Below are positions 12,066 through 26,100 of a stretch of 64,000 nt of DNA, in pieces. Position 1 is the stretch's first letter. Each line of letters opens with the position of its first letter. Under the pieces are notes generated by a model, which saw only the letters and a list, made by a program, of their open reading frames with translations, was not told where the DNA came from and ran no database searches. Location: NCBI GenBank assembly GCA_964036275.1, contig OZ038436.1:6980579-7044578 (forward strand), written 5' to 3'. The translations under genes were made by a program, and so were the position numbers. This DNA comes from Litoditis marina. Its lineage: Eukaryota; Nematoda; Chromadorea; Rhabditida; Rhabditidae.

Positions 12066-12761
12066 TAGGGTTGTTAGAATTGGAATTGGAATTGGAATTG
12101 ATAGAATTGAGATAATCATCCAAAAAAATTGCAATTCCAATTCTTTTGGTCTGTCGAAAAGAATTGGAATTGCAATTCCAATTCTTTCGTATGTCGAAAA
12201 TAGTTGGAATTGCAATTCCAATTCTTTTGTATGTCAAAAAATTTCTGGAATTGCAATTCCAATTCTTTTATATATCAAAACAACTGGAATTGGAATTGGA
12301 ATTGACTTGATTTTCTCCCAGAATTTATTCAGAATTTATTTACAATTCCATGCTGCTTTTCCTTGTTCATTGCTAAATTACCATTGTTCCTTATGTCTCT
12401 TGTTCAATGGAACCAAAGTGAACATTGTTTATCTTCGTTTTTCGAAGAAAAAAACTGACATAAAGTTGGAAACACAGTCAATTCTAATCAATTCCAATCA
12501 ATTCCGATGGAATTGGAATTGAAAATCTGAGATTTCGAGGAATTGATAAGAATTGGAATTGGAATTGAGCAGTTTTTGAAAATCTAAAAGAATTGGAATT
12601 GGAATTGAGTGGTTTTTGTGAAACGAAAAAGAATTGGAATTGGAATTGAGTGGTTTTTGTGAAACGAAAAAGAATTGGAATTGGAATTGAGTGGTTTTTG
12701 TGAAACGAAAAAGAATTGGAATTGGAATTGACTTGATTTTTGGAATTGATTAACAACCCTA
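12066..12761. mobile_element. hAT-like element carrying GGAATT tandem repeats
   Basis: Perfect 11-bp terminal inverted repeat TAGGGTTGTTA / TAACAACCCTA, flanked by a perfect 8-bp target duplication ACGTTCAC (12058-12065 and 12762-12769). Inside are two minisatellite blocks: at 12070-12305, units of about 60 bp with CAATTCCAATTCTTTTG and a central GTCGAAAA; at 12510-12745, units of about 45 bp with AAGAATTGGAATTGGAATTG then AGTGGTTTTTGTGAAACG. Between them is about 200 bp of unique sequence. It shares termini but not interior with the elements at 10006 and 57575. Confidence 0.85.
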
Positions 12762-12769
12762 ACGTTCAC

Positions 12770-15327
12770 CTATTCTGATTGGTTCCATTTGTTGATATTC
12801 TGAATGAGAGTTTCAACTATACTTCTCGCTATAAAATTGACTCGGTGTTTCACTACCAGTATAAAGAGTTCACTGTTGTGTTTAGTATGCTCAGTAAGTT
12901 GATTCCATTGGATGTGTAATAGCGAAGAACAGTTTCAATTAGTTGAAGATTATTCGAATAGGTCAAACGTAATAAATTACGACATAGACACAACGGGGTC
13001 AAACAACATACTACAAACACAGCAAAACTCATGAACAACAATCCCAGTCATGATCAGAATGATGCGAGCTTTTGTCATACTACAGTGTAGTCTGTTTTGA
13101 TGGTCACCTAACACAGTTTTCGGAGATACGATGTCATCTAAAAGAGCCGTTTTCTCTGTGAAATCGCAGTTTTGAACAGCAAAATGCGAATCAAATAATA
13201 TTGTTAATGAACACAGCACCTGAATCCCGAATAACAGTGACACTTTATCGTTCACTTTTTTTCAGGACTTTAGATGTAATTTCACAAGGATGCGTTTGAC
13301 TATCAGTATGAAAAAAAATCACGTTAACCACATAATATTTTATGTGAACTTGTGAACAACAACCGGTTTCTCTTTGAAGTCACTATTCCCAAACGTCAAA
13401 AAACCTACACTATAGGAGAACTAGAAAAAGAAAACGATGGATGAGAACCAACAAAAAGTATTAAATATGTTTATCTTTACAAGTATACAAATACCGATGA
13501 AAGATAAATTTCTCACAAATGTTCCTCAGTTTTTATTACTGAAACAATGAACTGCGTTAAAATCCAAACATCAACAACCGCCAAGTTCAACGCGAATCTA
13601 ATCTCTAGACGCAGTTGACTGTTCCAGTGGCAATATATAGGTGGACTGCATTTTCAAAAAGTAGTATCAATTTTGGAATTTGTTCATGATTCAAGAAATG
13701 ATTCCATTGATCTTTACATGATTTCATAGATTAGAAGTTCTGCACCAGAATAGAATCGAAAAAAGCCAAAAACGAATGATAAGAACGTTTTATATCATAA
13801 TCTCGTAATAATCGGCACATTTCGAAACGATTGAAGGAAACGTGATCAAATGAAATCATGATATCATGAAAGTTAATATAGTTCGTTTCTTTCCCACTGA
13901 GACTCATTGGCATCGTGCCAAGATTTTTGGAAGATTTCTTTTCAGAGTTAACAAAAGTTTTCTGGGGACCTTTCTCACGTGCGCTTTTTGACTCAGTCAA
14001 CTTCTAGTGTTTTTTTTGAACTGGCGCGCGTTTGAGCCGCGCGCAAGAAACTGGCGGCAAGTCATTCGTTCAAACAATGATTCAACAGAAACTACATTCG
14101 ATTACGTCACAAATAGTCGAGTACTTGCGACATGTTCAAACAGAAATGAGGGATATTTCGAAATATGGAATTGGTAAAGGTTAATACAACTTTCTAGTTA
14201 ATACAACTCACAAACGTGCAATGAAATATTGCACGATTAACAGAGGCAAATGAGGCATCGTGCAATTTTTCATTGCACGTGTCTGAGTTCTGTTAATCAT
14301 GCAATTTTTCATTGTACATTTGTGAGTTCTATTAGATAAACAGCTGGAAAACATCTCCACCAATATTGTGAGCAAGCGAGAACAAGGAAGTCAGTAGAAG
14401 TGTTGAATGAATGAATTTATTACGCAAATGAAGCGTGTGATAAGATAAATTGGTAAAATGGAAAACATTGTCGAGATTGCAAAGACAGTATGGTTCAAAC
14501 GCGGAAAGATATTACAGCAAGTTGGAGGCAAATTCTACACGGAACCGAAAACATAGGTAATATACAGTACAAGAATGGATAATATGGCAATAGTTACATC
14601 GTAAACAGTCAGTCAATACAGTACATATGTCACAATATTATGTTATTATTCGTTTTAGCCCAGCAACTGAAAATGGCAAAGTCTTCTTTTTACTTAGTTT
14701 TCAGTATTTTGAGCCTGCTCGCACGGAGAAAAATTGCTGACGCAATTTTGTTTTTGGTATTGGAAAACTCAGTTTTGAGTTTGATCCTCTAGTTCTGGAG
14801 TTTGAAAAAGTATAAAAGTTTGAAGGTTTCAAACCTATCTGACCAGTTAAAATTTTGTGCACCATGACCAGATCAAATCTATCTCTACGACTGAGGAGAG
14901 ATTTTTGACAGTCCTTAGTTGAAAAATCAAGGCACTACTAGGTCCTAATGGGGTGATATCGGCAACGACAATCCGTGACTTTTCACCTATAACTGCGTAA
15001 ATTTTTCCATCTATAGTACCGAACTAATTCATTCTGATTCGTAGATTCCAAAAATAAGTTCCAGTTCCAAACTTTTTTGCCCTAGTGGAAACGTGCATTT
15101 CGACGTGTGGCATCAAATACGTCGCGTACTGATGTAATTGTAGTTCGACCACGGTACATTCCAACAAAATTACCTGCTGCATTGTCTGATCAAACTACAA
15201 CTCCTGTTTGGTCAACAAATACAAATTTGGGTTCAATAGGCTTCGCTAGTTTCAGTGGCACTCAATATACCAGAGATTCGATCCCACTCGGCGCGGTATC
15301 TTCATGGCGGACCGCATGAGCTGGATA
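12770..15327. other. Non-coding stretch with scattered repeat fragments
   Basis: No convincing exon. It holds a fragment of the GACTTGG/GCCAAT foldback (13896-13920), a GC-rich inverted pair GGCGCGCGTTTGAGCCGCGC near 14022, and at 14204-14334 repeated GTGCAATGAAATATTGCAC-like blocks related to the centre of the CACGTG-type MITE. Confidence 0.45.
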
Positions 15328-15492
15328 CGTATGTCAGAAGATCCCGGTACCTCCATCCCATCCTGCGTATCTCGCTCTGCCTCACTATATCGCGTCTTAT
15401 ACATCCCGGCGGGATGTAAGAGCAGAGAAATAGCGTATGTTTGAGGAGACGCAGGATGGGATAAAGGTGCCGGGATATTCTAGCTGACGTAC
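15328..15492. mobile_element. Palindromic element (CTGCGTCTC family), copy 1
   Basis: The two halves pair around ACATCCCGGCGGGATGT: ATCCCGGTACCTCCATCCCA then TCCTGCG on the left, and CGCAGGATGGGATAAAGGTG then CCGGGATAT on the right. Related copies are at 20016-20165, 34563-34685 and 34750-34895. Confidence 0.7.
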
Positions 15493-15811
15493 TCGTGTAA
15501 TAAAGCTCACCCATGTCTAGTTTTTCTCTTCGGGCCCCCCTCTCTACGAATATTGGAATGTCATCACTGTCTTGGTTGTATTTGCATGCATAAAGTGACA
15601 CACGGCTGTAATAGTTGCCGTGAAATATCATTATCATTTCTCTGGGTCCCCGGATTTTGTCGAGTTTTGCTCACCGTAGATGTGACTATTCCACTGAACT
15701 GAACCTCCTTTCCAATTCAAATACGTAAAACGTTGATTTTAGAAACTATGTTATAAAATTTCTATTAGGACTACTCGAACCACTTGACTGCAGGTTGTTG
15801 GCAAAACGAGT

Positions 15812-16051
15812 TCAGTGGTCGTATTTTGTAAGCCCAGGTAGCCATGTAAGTTACATGAGCAAAATCTGGATGAAAAATTACCAACTGCTGCTACTCTTGG
15901 TTCAACATTCCTGTGCACATTTTTGAAGAACGAAATGGTACCATTGAGAACAGAAAAAAACATATAAGAACTATAAAAATCTGAGCCAGATATTAGCGAT
16001 TGAAAACTTGGTAACTTACATGGCTACTTGAGCTTACAAAATACGGCCACA
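15812..16051. mobile_element. Inverted-repeat element, about 240 bp
   Basis: Left arm GTCGTATTTTGTAAGCCCAG then GTAGCCATGTAAGTTAC. Right arm GTAACTTACATGGCTACTTG then AGCTTACAAAATACGGCCAC. Arms are about 40 bp. A fragment of one arm (GAGCTTACAAAATATGGCCA) is at 41014-41033. Confidence 0.7.
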
Positions 16052-17630
16052 GTAGGATCTTTTTTCTTCTCTGATTAGTAGAGATGCCCAGTAAACATGA
16101 TTCTTACGAGGGCAAAACACGCTAAACAACACATGTTGGAGCTATTCTAAGACCAGTTCCTATACGAAAAATCAATACAAAGTGATACAAACAAAAATAT
16201 AAGATATTTATCACTGGTTGATCGAGTATGATAACCCTATGCATCTGAGCAAATTGGAGCATTTTTTGCCTAAGAATCGTGAAATTCCAAGTATTCCGAG
16301 CAGAAAACTTTTCACTTTCCGGTGAAATCCCTTTACTGCAGTGTGGTTTGTACCAGATCAAAGGACTATTCAGAATTGTACCGTAATCTCAAATGTTATC
16401 AGTTGAGCGTGTTTAGGGGGTAATAGCCCAACGACAAAACCCTTTGTAGTCAGACAAAGGCAGGAGCGTCAATTGTTTGCATGTAAAAACATTGTATGGT
16501 GAAAAGTTGTGATAACCAAGCGGTAACACCAAAAAATGGGTTTAAGCAAATCAGGTAAATGAAGATAAAACAGTTTTTAAGTCGGAGCACGTTGGGCGAG
16601 TTGGAAACCAACTTGCCCAACGTGCCAATTCTTTCTCATAGAAAAGTGGAATCGAACAAGAACAAACTATTATATTTGAGAATTTAGTCATATATTTGAA
16701 AACTATAAGAACTAGAACTTAGTTTCAAATATTATGAGATCAGCGGAATTCAAACTGAGTTATCAGCCAATACCCACTTTCTAAAATTTTTAAGTGTCGA
16801 AGACAGTACAACTTTTACGAGTTGGACTATTTCATGCGTTACAGTGTTTCACTGTCAGTATAAGTAGTGGATTAGTTGTCCAAACTCATTAGTTGTCTAA
16901 ATATTTCAAATATTTCAAATATTTCTTTTCAAATATTTCAAATATTTCAAATCCATCTTGTTCTAAGCTTGTACTAAAAAGGCGAGACTTGTTACTATTA
17001 TATCTGCATAAAAATTTGAGTTATTGCAATTTATCTGATTTTTGAGCTTCAATATTTCGTTTGATGACGTCACAAAATCGCAGCGCATTGTTAGAAGGAG
17101 CGAGCGAAAGCCGAAACTGGAACCCCCCATAGCATCTTTCGAAGGTTCAACAATTGCATTATTGATTGGAACAGAAATCGATAATATCCTCCGGAATATG
17201 AGCCGTATTTGAAAAGAAACGGGGTTGACTAAGGAGATTTGAGAAGAGAGGACATCACTTTCAAGAAAAAACACAGTCTTAGAAGGTTCTGAAGCAGAAA
17301 AATGCATAAAAAATAGAGCAAACATGTCAATAATGCAAAAAGAGAGTTAAGATATTGTGAGAAACCAAAAAAAAAGCAAATATACCTTCATACTCAGAAT
17401 AAAATGTTGACTCAAATAAGATTTTGCAGTTTTGTAGCAACCTTTATAAACTAAATCAATGGTGATATAAAGAACAAACAGAAGAGTCAATTCTGCGACA
17501 AACTAACATGCATTTCACACTTAAAATCATACGAATACATTATTATTTCAGTTTTTAAACGGCATAACACTCTCGAAACCAGTTTATATGGTGAAATGAT
17601 GAAGCAAACACGAACCTTATCGAGCGGACA
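16052..17630. other. Non-coding stretch with minor repeats
   Basis: No convincing exon. Apart from the hairpin at 16587 it holds a short tandem repeat of CAAATATTT (16905-16953). Confidence 0.45.
16587..16625. other. Near-perfect 18-bp hairpin with 3-nt loop
   Basis: Left arm GCACGTTGGGCGAGTTGG, loop AAA, right arm CCAACTTGCCCAACGTGC. The only non-Watson-Crick position would be a G-U pair in RNA. It does not match any other repeat in the window. Confidence 0.7.
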
Positions 17631-17689
17631 TTTCCATTTTATCGATTTATCGATTGACCAGAACAGCTATCGACTTTTGTGAATATAGA

Positions 17690-17870
17690 TAGACAGGCAA
17701 CAGGCAGCCCGCTCCGCCTTGTCTGGCGCCCTCCATCGAATTTCGCTCTCTCGCTACACTCGTCGTCTGCGTCGGGCCTAATCGCGCACTCTCTCGCCGT
17801 CTGTCGCCGTCGGCGTCTCCGCTAATCGCACACTCTCTCGCCGTCTCTCACCGTCTGCTCTATCCAAATG
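17690..17870. repeat. GC-rich island with direct repeat
   Basis: A sharp GC-rich change in an AT-rich region. TAATCGCGCACTCTCTCGCC at about 17779 is repeated as TAATCGCACACTCTCTCGCC at about 17823, each followed by GTCT and C(G/A)CCGTC. No reading frame of note. Confidence 0.55.
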
Positions 17871-20015
17871 ACATCAGAAGTGATGTCATCGTATTGAAAC
17901 GCGGGGCTCAATTGCCGTTTTATTAGAAAGTATCGATCATACAGTATTATCAAAGAACAATTTTATGAGTTTGTACGGTGAAAAAATCGATAAAATGGTA
18001 TACATGGATTAGGAACCATAAATAGTCGTTAATATGGCTTTAACTTGAAGAAAAAATAAAATAAAAACTAATCTCAACCGCTGGTACTCGTATATAGTAC
18101 TTTGTGACCAACTATCTATAGATGTGTACAATTTAGGTATTCTAAAAAATAAAATATATCAACGTTCAATTTACACACTTCCAATCTTGTTTTTGTCCGT
18201 TTTTTTTGCATTTTTGAATTTCAAAGCTTATCTTTTAAAGTAGCCTATGATAGTTCAAAGCAAATGCTCACAAACTAATAGAAGTCTGAGTTTCTTGTTG
18301 AATACTGGTGTCTCAACCAAAGTTAGTCACAAAACAGAGTATGCAATGTACATCGCAGTATTCAGGGTTAGATCTTACCAAATTGGCAATTGAAGACAAA
18401 TGTTGCCCTGCTATGTTTGATCTCTTTGTTATCGGTTGAAAGTCGTAAACCATTCCGACAATTGAGATGAAACTACAACGAATATTTGTCACTTGTCGCT
18501 TACATTTCGTTCGCACAGGAAATCCTGATGAAAAAGAAGGAAAGACCAAAGGGGTGGTAGATTCGATGTAATTATAGGGTAAAAGTGGTAAGAAATAAAC
18601 TTAAACAAAAAGGAGTGATCGGTAAAATAAAAATTGCCCAGTTTTTCATCTAATCAAATGTTTCAGACACTTTACAAAACAGGACAAGGAGTAGTGAAAT
18701 GATTGACTCAATACAGACACAGGTAAAAACTGCGAGGGTAGGCTAGAATACGATACAGAAATGCAGTGAATAAGTTGTTAACCGGCAAACTAGTCTATCG
18801 GCTCTTCATCTTTGATGGCATTCACCCGCACATCTATGTTTCACAGATGCTATATAGCTCCGTATTGGTCTAAATGTCAGTAGATGTGCAGTGTTTCCTC
18901 CAAAAATAGTATATTAAAAATATGATTGTCTATAACAAACTGCGAATAAGTAATGGATCAAAATGCACTACATAAATGCACTGAAACGAACTTTAAACGT
19001 TAATTAAGTTGATTCTTCTAATAATTAAACTACAAGAAGATCAAACTCTTTATTTATTCACAGCATTTTATTATTTTCGATCAGCTTGTTGACTTCGTCA
19101 TACATCTGAATACGTATAGTGTGTTCCACGCACAAATAACCCTCTACAGTAATGCGCTCAAACTTCCTGGTTGAGTTTTAGTATATACAGATTTTCAGAA
19201 TACACCCAAACTTCGATATGGTGTTTTTCACTTTCCCCATTACGAACTCCAAAAGTTTTGAACCAAATAGTTTATCTTTGTTTGAAGAAATTATCTTTTG
19301 AATGCTAAACAGAATACTGTTGACAGCTAAATCACTCCGGAATTCTCATCTGTACTTTTTATGCAAAATGAAATACGAAATGCTGATATTCGAATGAACC
19401 AAACTAAAGAGACTAAACAAAAGGGAATTTAGAGCACTCGAATGTATTACGTATTGGATATAGGGAGGGAACATTACCGACTTTAGTATTTAGAAAATGT
19501 AAGTTGAAATCAAGAAAAGAAACATTTATCCAGTGAATGATTTCACGTTTTTTGATATCTCATTATCTCATTTTTCTTATCCCGTTTTCTCGGAGCCTAG
19601 TTTGTCTCTTTCAGTATTGACCAGTGTGTTAACACCATAACGACCGAGAGAAATATTAACAATACTAATACAACTTCATTGAAATAGTTCATATGTAGTT
19701 CATATATATAGTTCATTGTGTTCAACGTTGAACTATCACCATAAAAATTGTGTAACTTCAGTCAATTTTTCATAAACTTCATATTGGTCTCGCCCTTCCT
19801 CACGGATATCTTCCAACAACATGTCAATGTTTCGCAGATCCCATAAACCTTGTCAGTCATGATACCTCTGGTGCACGACACAAAGAACAAAGGACAAGTA
19901 AACAAAAACCATTAAGAATAAAACAACAAAAAATAACTTGATCAAACTCTTTATTGATTTATCGAATAGACACAGATCTCTCTCATTTCAATCAAATTAT
20001 TCCATCATAGATCTA
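17871..20015. other. Non-coding stretch, nothing recognised
   Basis: AT-rich. No convincing exon and no matched repeat family. Confidence 0.45.
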
Positions 20016-20165
20016 AGTACGTATGGTAGAACATCCCAGCACCCTTTCCATTCTGCGCCTCTCGCTTTTGTACAGTGTCTCGAAGATATCTCTATCCCGG
20101 CGGTAGCAAAAAATCGTATATTTAAGGAGGCGTAGGTTGGGATGGAAAGAATGGGACTTTCATGA
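20016..20165. mobile_element. Palindromic element (CTGCGTCTC family), copy 2
   Basis: ACATCCCAGCACCCTTTCCA then TTCTGCGCCTCTCG on the left; GGAGGCGTAGGTTGGGATGG on the right, around a central CCCGGCGG. Confidence 0.6.
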
Positions 20166-23100
20166 ATACAGTCTCTCAGGGCTGTTTGTTGAAAATGTAG
20201 GTTTTCTGAAAGGATTTATGTTGTCCATAAAACTATTACTAATTCGTTTTCATACTGATTCTACTGGTTATTATTCTCATGAGTTGGTCTAAGTAGATAT
20301 TCAGTGTAACACCTAGTAGAGGCTGTAAAAAGTGATAAATACAGAACATTGAGTTTTCTTCCCATTTCATTGTTTTTTTTTGTTAGCTGTTTGTAGGTTA
20401 CATTTGATTTGTTAGTTGAGTAAAACGTGTAAAAAGTGCAAAAGTGAAAATGAAAAGTGAAAGTAGAATTGAGTAGAAAAAGTGGTAGAGATTGATAAAT
20501 AACGGGGCACATGATTGTTTCCACTTGTGTTGTTGTGAATTCAACACGCAATATTAGCGGATAAACCATCTGCATGTTTCAATCCGCTCATATACTGTAA
20601 ACATTTCATTCATTTTCTAATAACGTAATTTTCGATACTATAGCGAATGGGACAAACAGAGTTACAACAGAACAAATGAAGTAAGCCTATTTGCGTTGAC
20701 GTAAAACTATCATGTTCACCTCTCCATTGCTTGGTGCTATACGTTTGTTCTAATTTTTTAAGTTCGTAAATGTCTATTGGAACACAACTTGCTTCCTTTG
20801 GTAGAATTCCATTTCCTTTCACAATACAGACACAAGGTAACGGTTTTTTTCTTTCAAAAATATGTGTAAAAATACATTTCATAATTCACTTCGCGTCGTT
20901 TCGAACCGTTCATAATCATCAAATACTATCAAATAACAAACACGGAAAATAGGAACTGAAAATTTTGACAATATCTTATTGCAATCTTGCATCCGCTTAC
21001 GAAAACCTGCCATTTTTCGTTGCCGTGGAAAGGCTTCGTGGTCCATCAAAATTGTACTTCTTGTTTCAACCTAGGAATACCAACTATCATGACGAACGCC
21101 TTGTATTGCGTTAAGTAACTACTTTTTCTAATTAATCGCTTTTTTGGTAATCGATAATCTAGTCTTTGTTTCTCTCTTTTTTTCTGTATTTTGTGTAGTA
21201 CTTTGTAAATTTAGCATACAAATATATGAGATGAGTTTTGACACATAATCTTGTGATACTCAACTAGTTAGTTACTCCTTTTCTGCAGAAGATCAATTTC
21301 CCAGGATCAATTGCTCTAGAAACAGTTAGCCTTAATAGAATTGGTGAAACAGACGAGTGCCGGTAGAATTTTCTTTCGGCTATAAAATAGCTCATTTTGT
21401 ACCAACGGTAAATATTTTCCAGGGCTCTTCTATACAAATAAAGCTAATAGAAAATCAATGACATTTTTAATTCAAAGTAAGAGTAACAACCAACTATAAA
21501 TACAAAGATGAACATGCGTAGTAACGAATGTAAAATCTATTTGTGACCATATTGATTATTTTCTGGTTCATTAAATGAATTATAATGACTATCTTAATTG
21601 TTGACTGTTGATTATACTAACGCGTTTGAATGTCCGACAGTCTCTATTTAAGGGAATCTACAACCTAGAAAGTGATAAACTCATCCCACCTTTGTGTCAG
21701 TAAAAAATTGATAGAGAAAGTTGACTGGTTCAATCGCGAACCCAATAGTCCTGCTTTTAAATTTGATGTTGAGATATTAGAAGGTCACGAAACAATGAAG
21801 TGGTGTTATTTACCTTTGAACTCTAATTGAGAATGCAAACTCGTGGAATGAATTGTCACACAATCGTATAACTTAGAATTTTGCCAAATCATGATTTAAA
21901 GGATGGGTTTTAATACTTCATCCTGAACCGACACCAATCGCTGATTTTGGAAACTTTTCCAGATGTCAGAGTTTCTCTAAAAATTATTGACATATTATTC
22001 ATACCAGAACTTAAACTAAAACTTGAAATCAACATCAAAACAAACGATTCATTGCACAGTTCAAATGTTTCAACACAAGTTATTAAATGAGTAAGCTCAA
22101 AAAAAGGACCCGATTACATTAGTTCATCACAACACACTCATACATTTCTCTATTAATGTTAATATCTCACAAAAAATACAAAAAAAGATTGTAAATGAAG
22201 AAAACTAAGAAAAAGGTGTATGACAGTTGAGAGGAGACTTTTTCTACCTAAATAAAGATCAAATTACGAACACAGCAGAAATAGACACATCTATCGTTTC
22301 AGTTGAAAATCGCATTAAAGACCAAAGGTCACGCCGACATTTATTATCAAAAGTTTACGAAAGATATTATATGTCTGTTTTACGGTTATGTGTGCTGATA
22401 TAAGCTGAATTCAGCACCTCAACCGAAATCGTTCTTCTCATAGAACTCAAATTTACCCGTCACAGAAAAGAATTAAAGTCATTCAGCCGATTTCGAAAGA
22501 TAAAAACAAAGTTAGTTATGTAGTATCAAGCGAAAATTTACACGTTTTTCACGTAAGCCTCTCAAATTTGTTCAATTGAAATCGTTTGAATCGCTTTTTT
22601 TCACTAAAAACCAACGAAAATGGGGATATGTGTGAGAAACCAGAAAAAAACCTGTAATAACATAAATATGTGAAAGAAGGAGATCAGATAAATTGTGGAA
22701 CACTATTTATCATGAAAAAAATGCACGAATCTGCGTCTCTCAAGTTAACACACTATTTACTATTTTCCAAGACGCTAACCCTTCTGGTACATTTGCTAGG
22801 GGTTAATACGTTAGTAAATCCACCAAACAAAATTGTTTAGCTCCACACTGTGTATTTCGCGATAATTTTAAGAAGGAAATATACAGAATGTTGTAATGAG
22901 AGATAGAAAATAAGAAATAGAGAAATACAAGAAAAGAGAGAAAGATAAAAATGATAAATTTCTCTATGCCATTAGTTCAGGGATAAGTGGTTCGGTTGAC
23001 TCGCTTTTTTGTCTTCCACAATGGAAGGAGGCGGGGATTTGTTGTTGTTTTGGAGGGAGGGTGAAAATTACAATACTGTTATTATTAATATATATATAAA

Positions 23101-23191
23101 TAGTTGTTTATGAATACTAAATTTATAAGTAGAAGCTAGTGCTATGATAGTACATATGATGTTCTTGGAACTTGGAAACAAGTTTAGGTTT
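20166..23191. other. Non-coding stretch, nothing recognised
   Basis: AT-rich sequence without a convincing exon or matched repeat. Confidence 0.45.
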
Positions 23192-26100
23192 CGGAATCCC
23201 ATTTTCTCGGAATCCCATTTTCTCGGAATCCCATTTTCTCGAAATCCCATTTTCTCGGAATTTCAGTTTCTCGGAATCCCATTTTCTCGGAATTTCAATT
23301 TCTCGGAATCCCAATTTCTTGGGATTCCCTTTATACTTCATACAGAATCTCCTTTTCTCGGAATCCCCTTTTCTCGGAATTCCCTCTTCTCGGAATCCCC
23401 TTTTCTCGGAATCCCCTTTTCTCGGAATCCCATTTTCTCGGAATCCCATTTTCTCGGAATCCCGTTTTCTCGGAATCCCCTTTTCTCGGAATCCCATTTT
23501 CTCGGAATCCCCTTTTCTCGGAATTCCCTCTTCTCGGAATCCCCTTTTCTCGGAATCCCCTTTTCTCGGAATCCCATTTTCTCGGAATCCCATTTTCTCG
23601 GAATCCCGTTTTCTCGGAATCCCCTTTTCTCGGAATCCCATTTTCTCGGAATCCCATTTTCTCGGAATCCCATTTTCTCGGAATCCCATTTTCTCGGAAT
23701 CCCATTTTCTCGGAATCCCATTTTCTCGGAATCCCATTTTCTCGGAATCCCCTTTTCTCGGAATCCCATTTTCTCGGAATCCCATTTTCTCGGAATCCCG
23801 TTTTCTCGGAATCCCCTTTTCTCGGAATCCCCTTTTCTCGGAATCCCATTTTTTCGGAATCCCATTTTCTCGGAATCCCATTTTCTCGGAATCCCATTTT
23901 CTCGGAATCCCATTTTCTCGGAATCCCATTTTCTCGGAATCCCCTTTTCTCGGAATCCCCTTTTCTCGGAATCCCATTTTCTCGGAATCCCGTTTTCTCG
24001 GAATCCCGTTTTCTCGGAATCCCCTTTTCTCGGAATCCCATTTTCTCGGAATCCCATTTTCTCGGAATCCCATTTTCTCGGAATCCCATTTTCTCGGAAT
24101 CCCATTTTCTCGGAATCTCCTTTTCTCGGAATCCCCTTTTCTCGGAATCCCCTTTTCTCGGAATCCCATTTTCTCGGAATCCCATTTTCTCGGAATCCCA
24201 TTTTCTCGGAATCCCTTTTTCTCGGAATCCCATTTTCTCGGAATCCCATTTTCTCGGAATCCCATTTTCTCGGAATCCCATTTTTTCGGAATCCCATTTT
24301 CTCGGAATCCCATTTTCTCGGAATCCCCTTTTCTCGGAATCCCATTTTCTCGGAATCCCATTTTCTCGGAATCCCATTTTCTCGGAATCCCATTTTCTCG
24401 GAATCCCATTTTCTCGGAATCCCATTTTTTCGGAATCCCATTTTCTCGGAATCCCATTTTCTCGGAATCCCATTTTCTCGGAATCCCATTTTCTCGGAAT
24501 CCCATTTTCTCGGAATCCCAATTTCTCGGAATCCCATTTTCTCGGAATCCCATTTTCTCGGAATCCCATTTTCTCGGAATCCCATTTTCTCGGAATCCCT
24601 TTTTCTCGGAATCCCATTTTCTCGGAATCCCATTTTCTCGGAATCCCATTTTCTCGGAATCCCATTTTCTCGGAATCCCATTTTTTCGGAATCCCATTTT
24701 CTCGGAATCCCATTTTCTCGGAATCCCATTTTCTCGGAATCCCATTTTCTCGGAATCCCATTTTCTCGGAATCCCATTTTCTCGGAACCCCATTTTTTCG
24801 GAATCCCATTTTCTCGGAATCCCATTTTCTCGGAATCCCATTTTCTCGGAATCCCATTTTCTCGGAATCCCATTTTCTCGGAATCCCATTTTCTCGGAAT
24901 CCCAATTTCTCGGAATCCCATTTTCTCGGAATCCCATTTTCTCGGAATCCCATTTTCTCGGAATCCCATTTTTTCGGAATCCCATTTTCTCGGAATCCCA
25001 TTTTCTCGGAATCCCATTTTCTCGGAATCCCATTTTCTCGGAATCCCATTTTCTCGGAATCCCATTTTCTCGGAATCCCATTTTTTCGGAATCCCATTTT
25101 CTCGGAATCCCATTTTCTCGGAATCCCATTTTCTCGGAATCCCATTTTCTCGGAATCCCATTTTCTCGGAATCCCATTTTCTCGGAATCCCATTTTCTCG
25201 GAATCCCATTTTCTCGGAATCCCCTTTTCTCGGAATCCCATTTTCTCGGAATCCCATTTTCTCGGAATCCCGTTTTCTCGGAATCCCCTTTTCTCGGAAT
25301 CCCCTTTTCTCGGAATCCCATTTTTTCGGAATCCCATTTTCTCGGAATCCCATTTTCTCGGAATCCCATTTTCTCGGAATCCCATTTTCTCGGAATCCCA
25401 TTTTCTCGGAATCCCCTTTTCTCGGAATCCCCTTTTCTCGGAATCCCATTTTCTCGGAATCCCGTTTTCTCGGAATCCCGTTTTCTCGGAATCCCCTTTT
25501 CTCGGAATCCCATTTTCTCGGAATCCCATTTTCTCGGAATCCCATTTTCTCGGAATCCCATTTTCTCGGAATCCCCTTTTCTCGGAATCCCATTTTCTCG
25601 GAATCCCGTTTTCTCGGAATCCCGTTTTCTCGGAATCCCCTTTTCTCGGAATCCCATTTTCTCGGAATCCCATTTTCTCGGAATCCCATTTTCTCGGAAT
25701 CCCATTTTCTCGGAATCCCCTTTTCTCGGAATCCCATTTTCTCGGAATCCCATTTTCTCGGAATCCCATTTTTTCGGAATCCCATTTTCTCGGAATCCCA
25801 TTTTCTCGGAATCCCATTTTCTCGGAATCCCCTTTTCTCGGAATCCCATTTTCTCGGAATCCCATTTTCTCGGAATCCCATTTTCTCGGAATCCCATTTT
25901 CTCGGAATCCCATTTTCTCGGAATCCCATTTTCTCGGAATCCCCTTTTCTCGGAATCCCCTTTTCTCGGAATCCCCTTTTCTCGGCATCCCATCTTCTCG
26001 GAATCCCATTTTCTCGGAATCCCATTTTCTCGGAATCCCATTTTCTCGGAATCTCCTTTTCTCGGAATCCCCTTTTCTCGGAATCCCCTTTTCTCGGAAT

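Noticed and set aside
12307..12522. 71-codon frame within the GGAATT-carrying element as a transposase fragment
   Set aside because: No similarity to hAT transposase motifs that I can see, and it overlaps repeat sequence.
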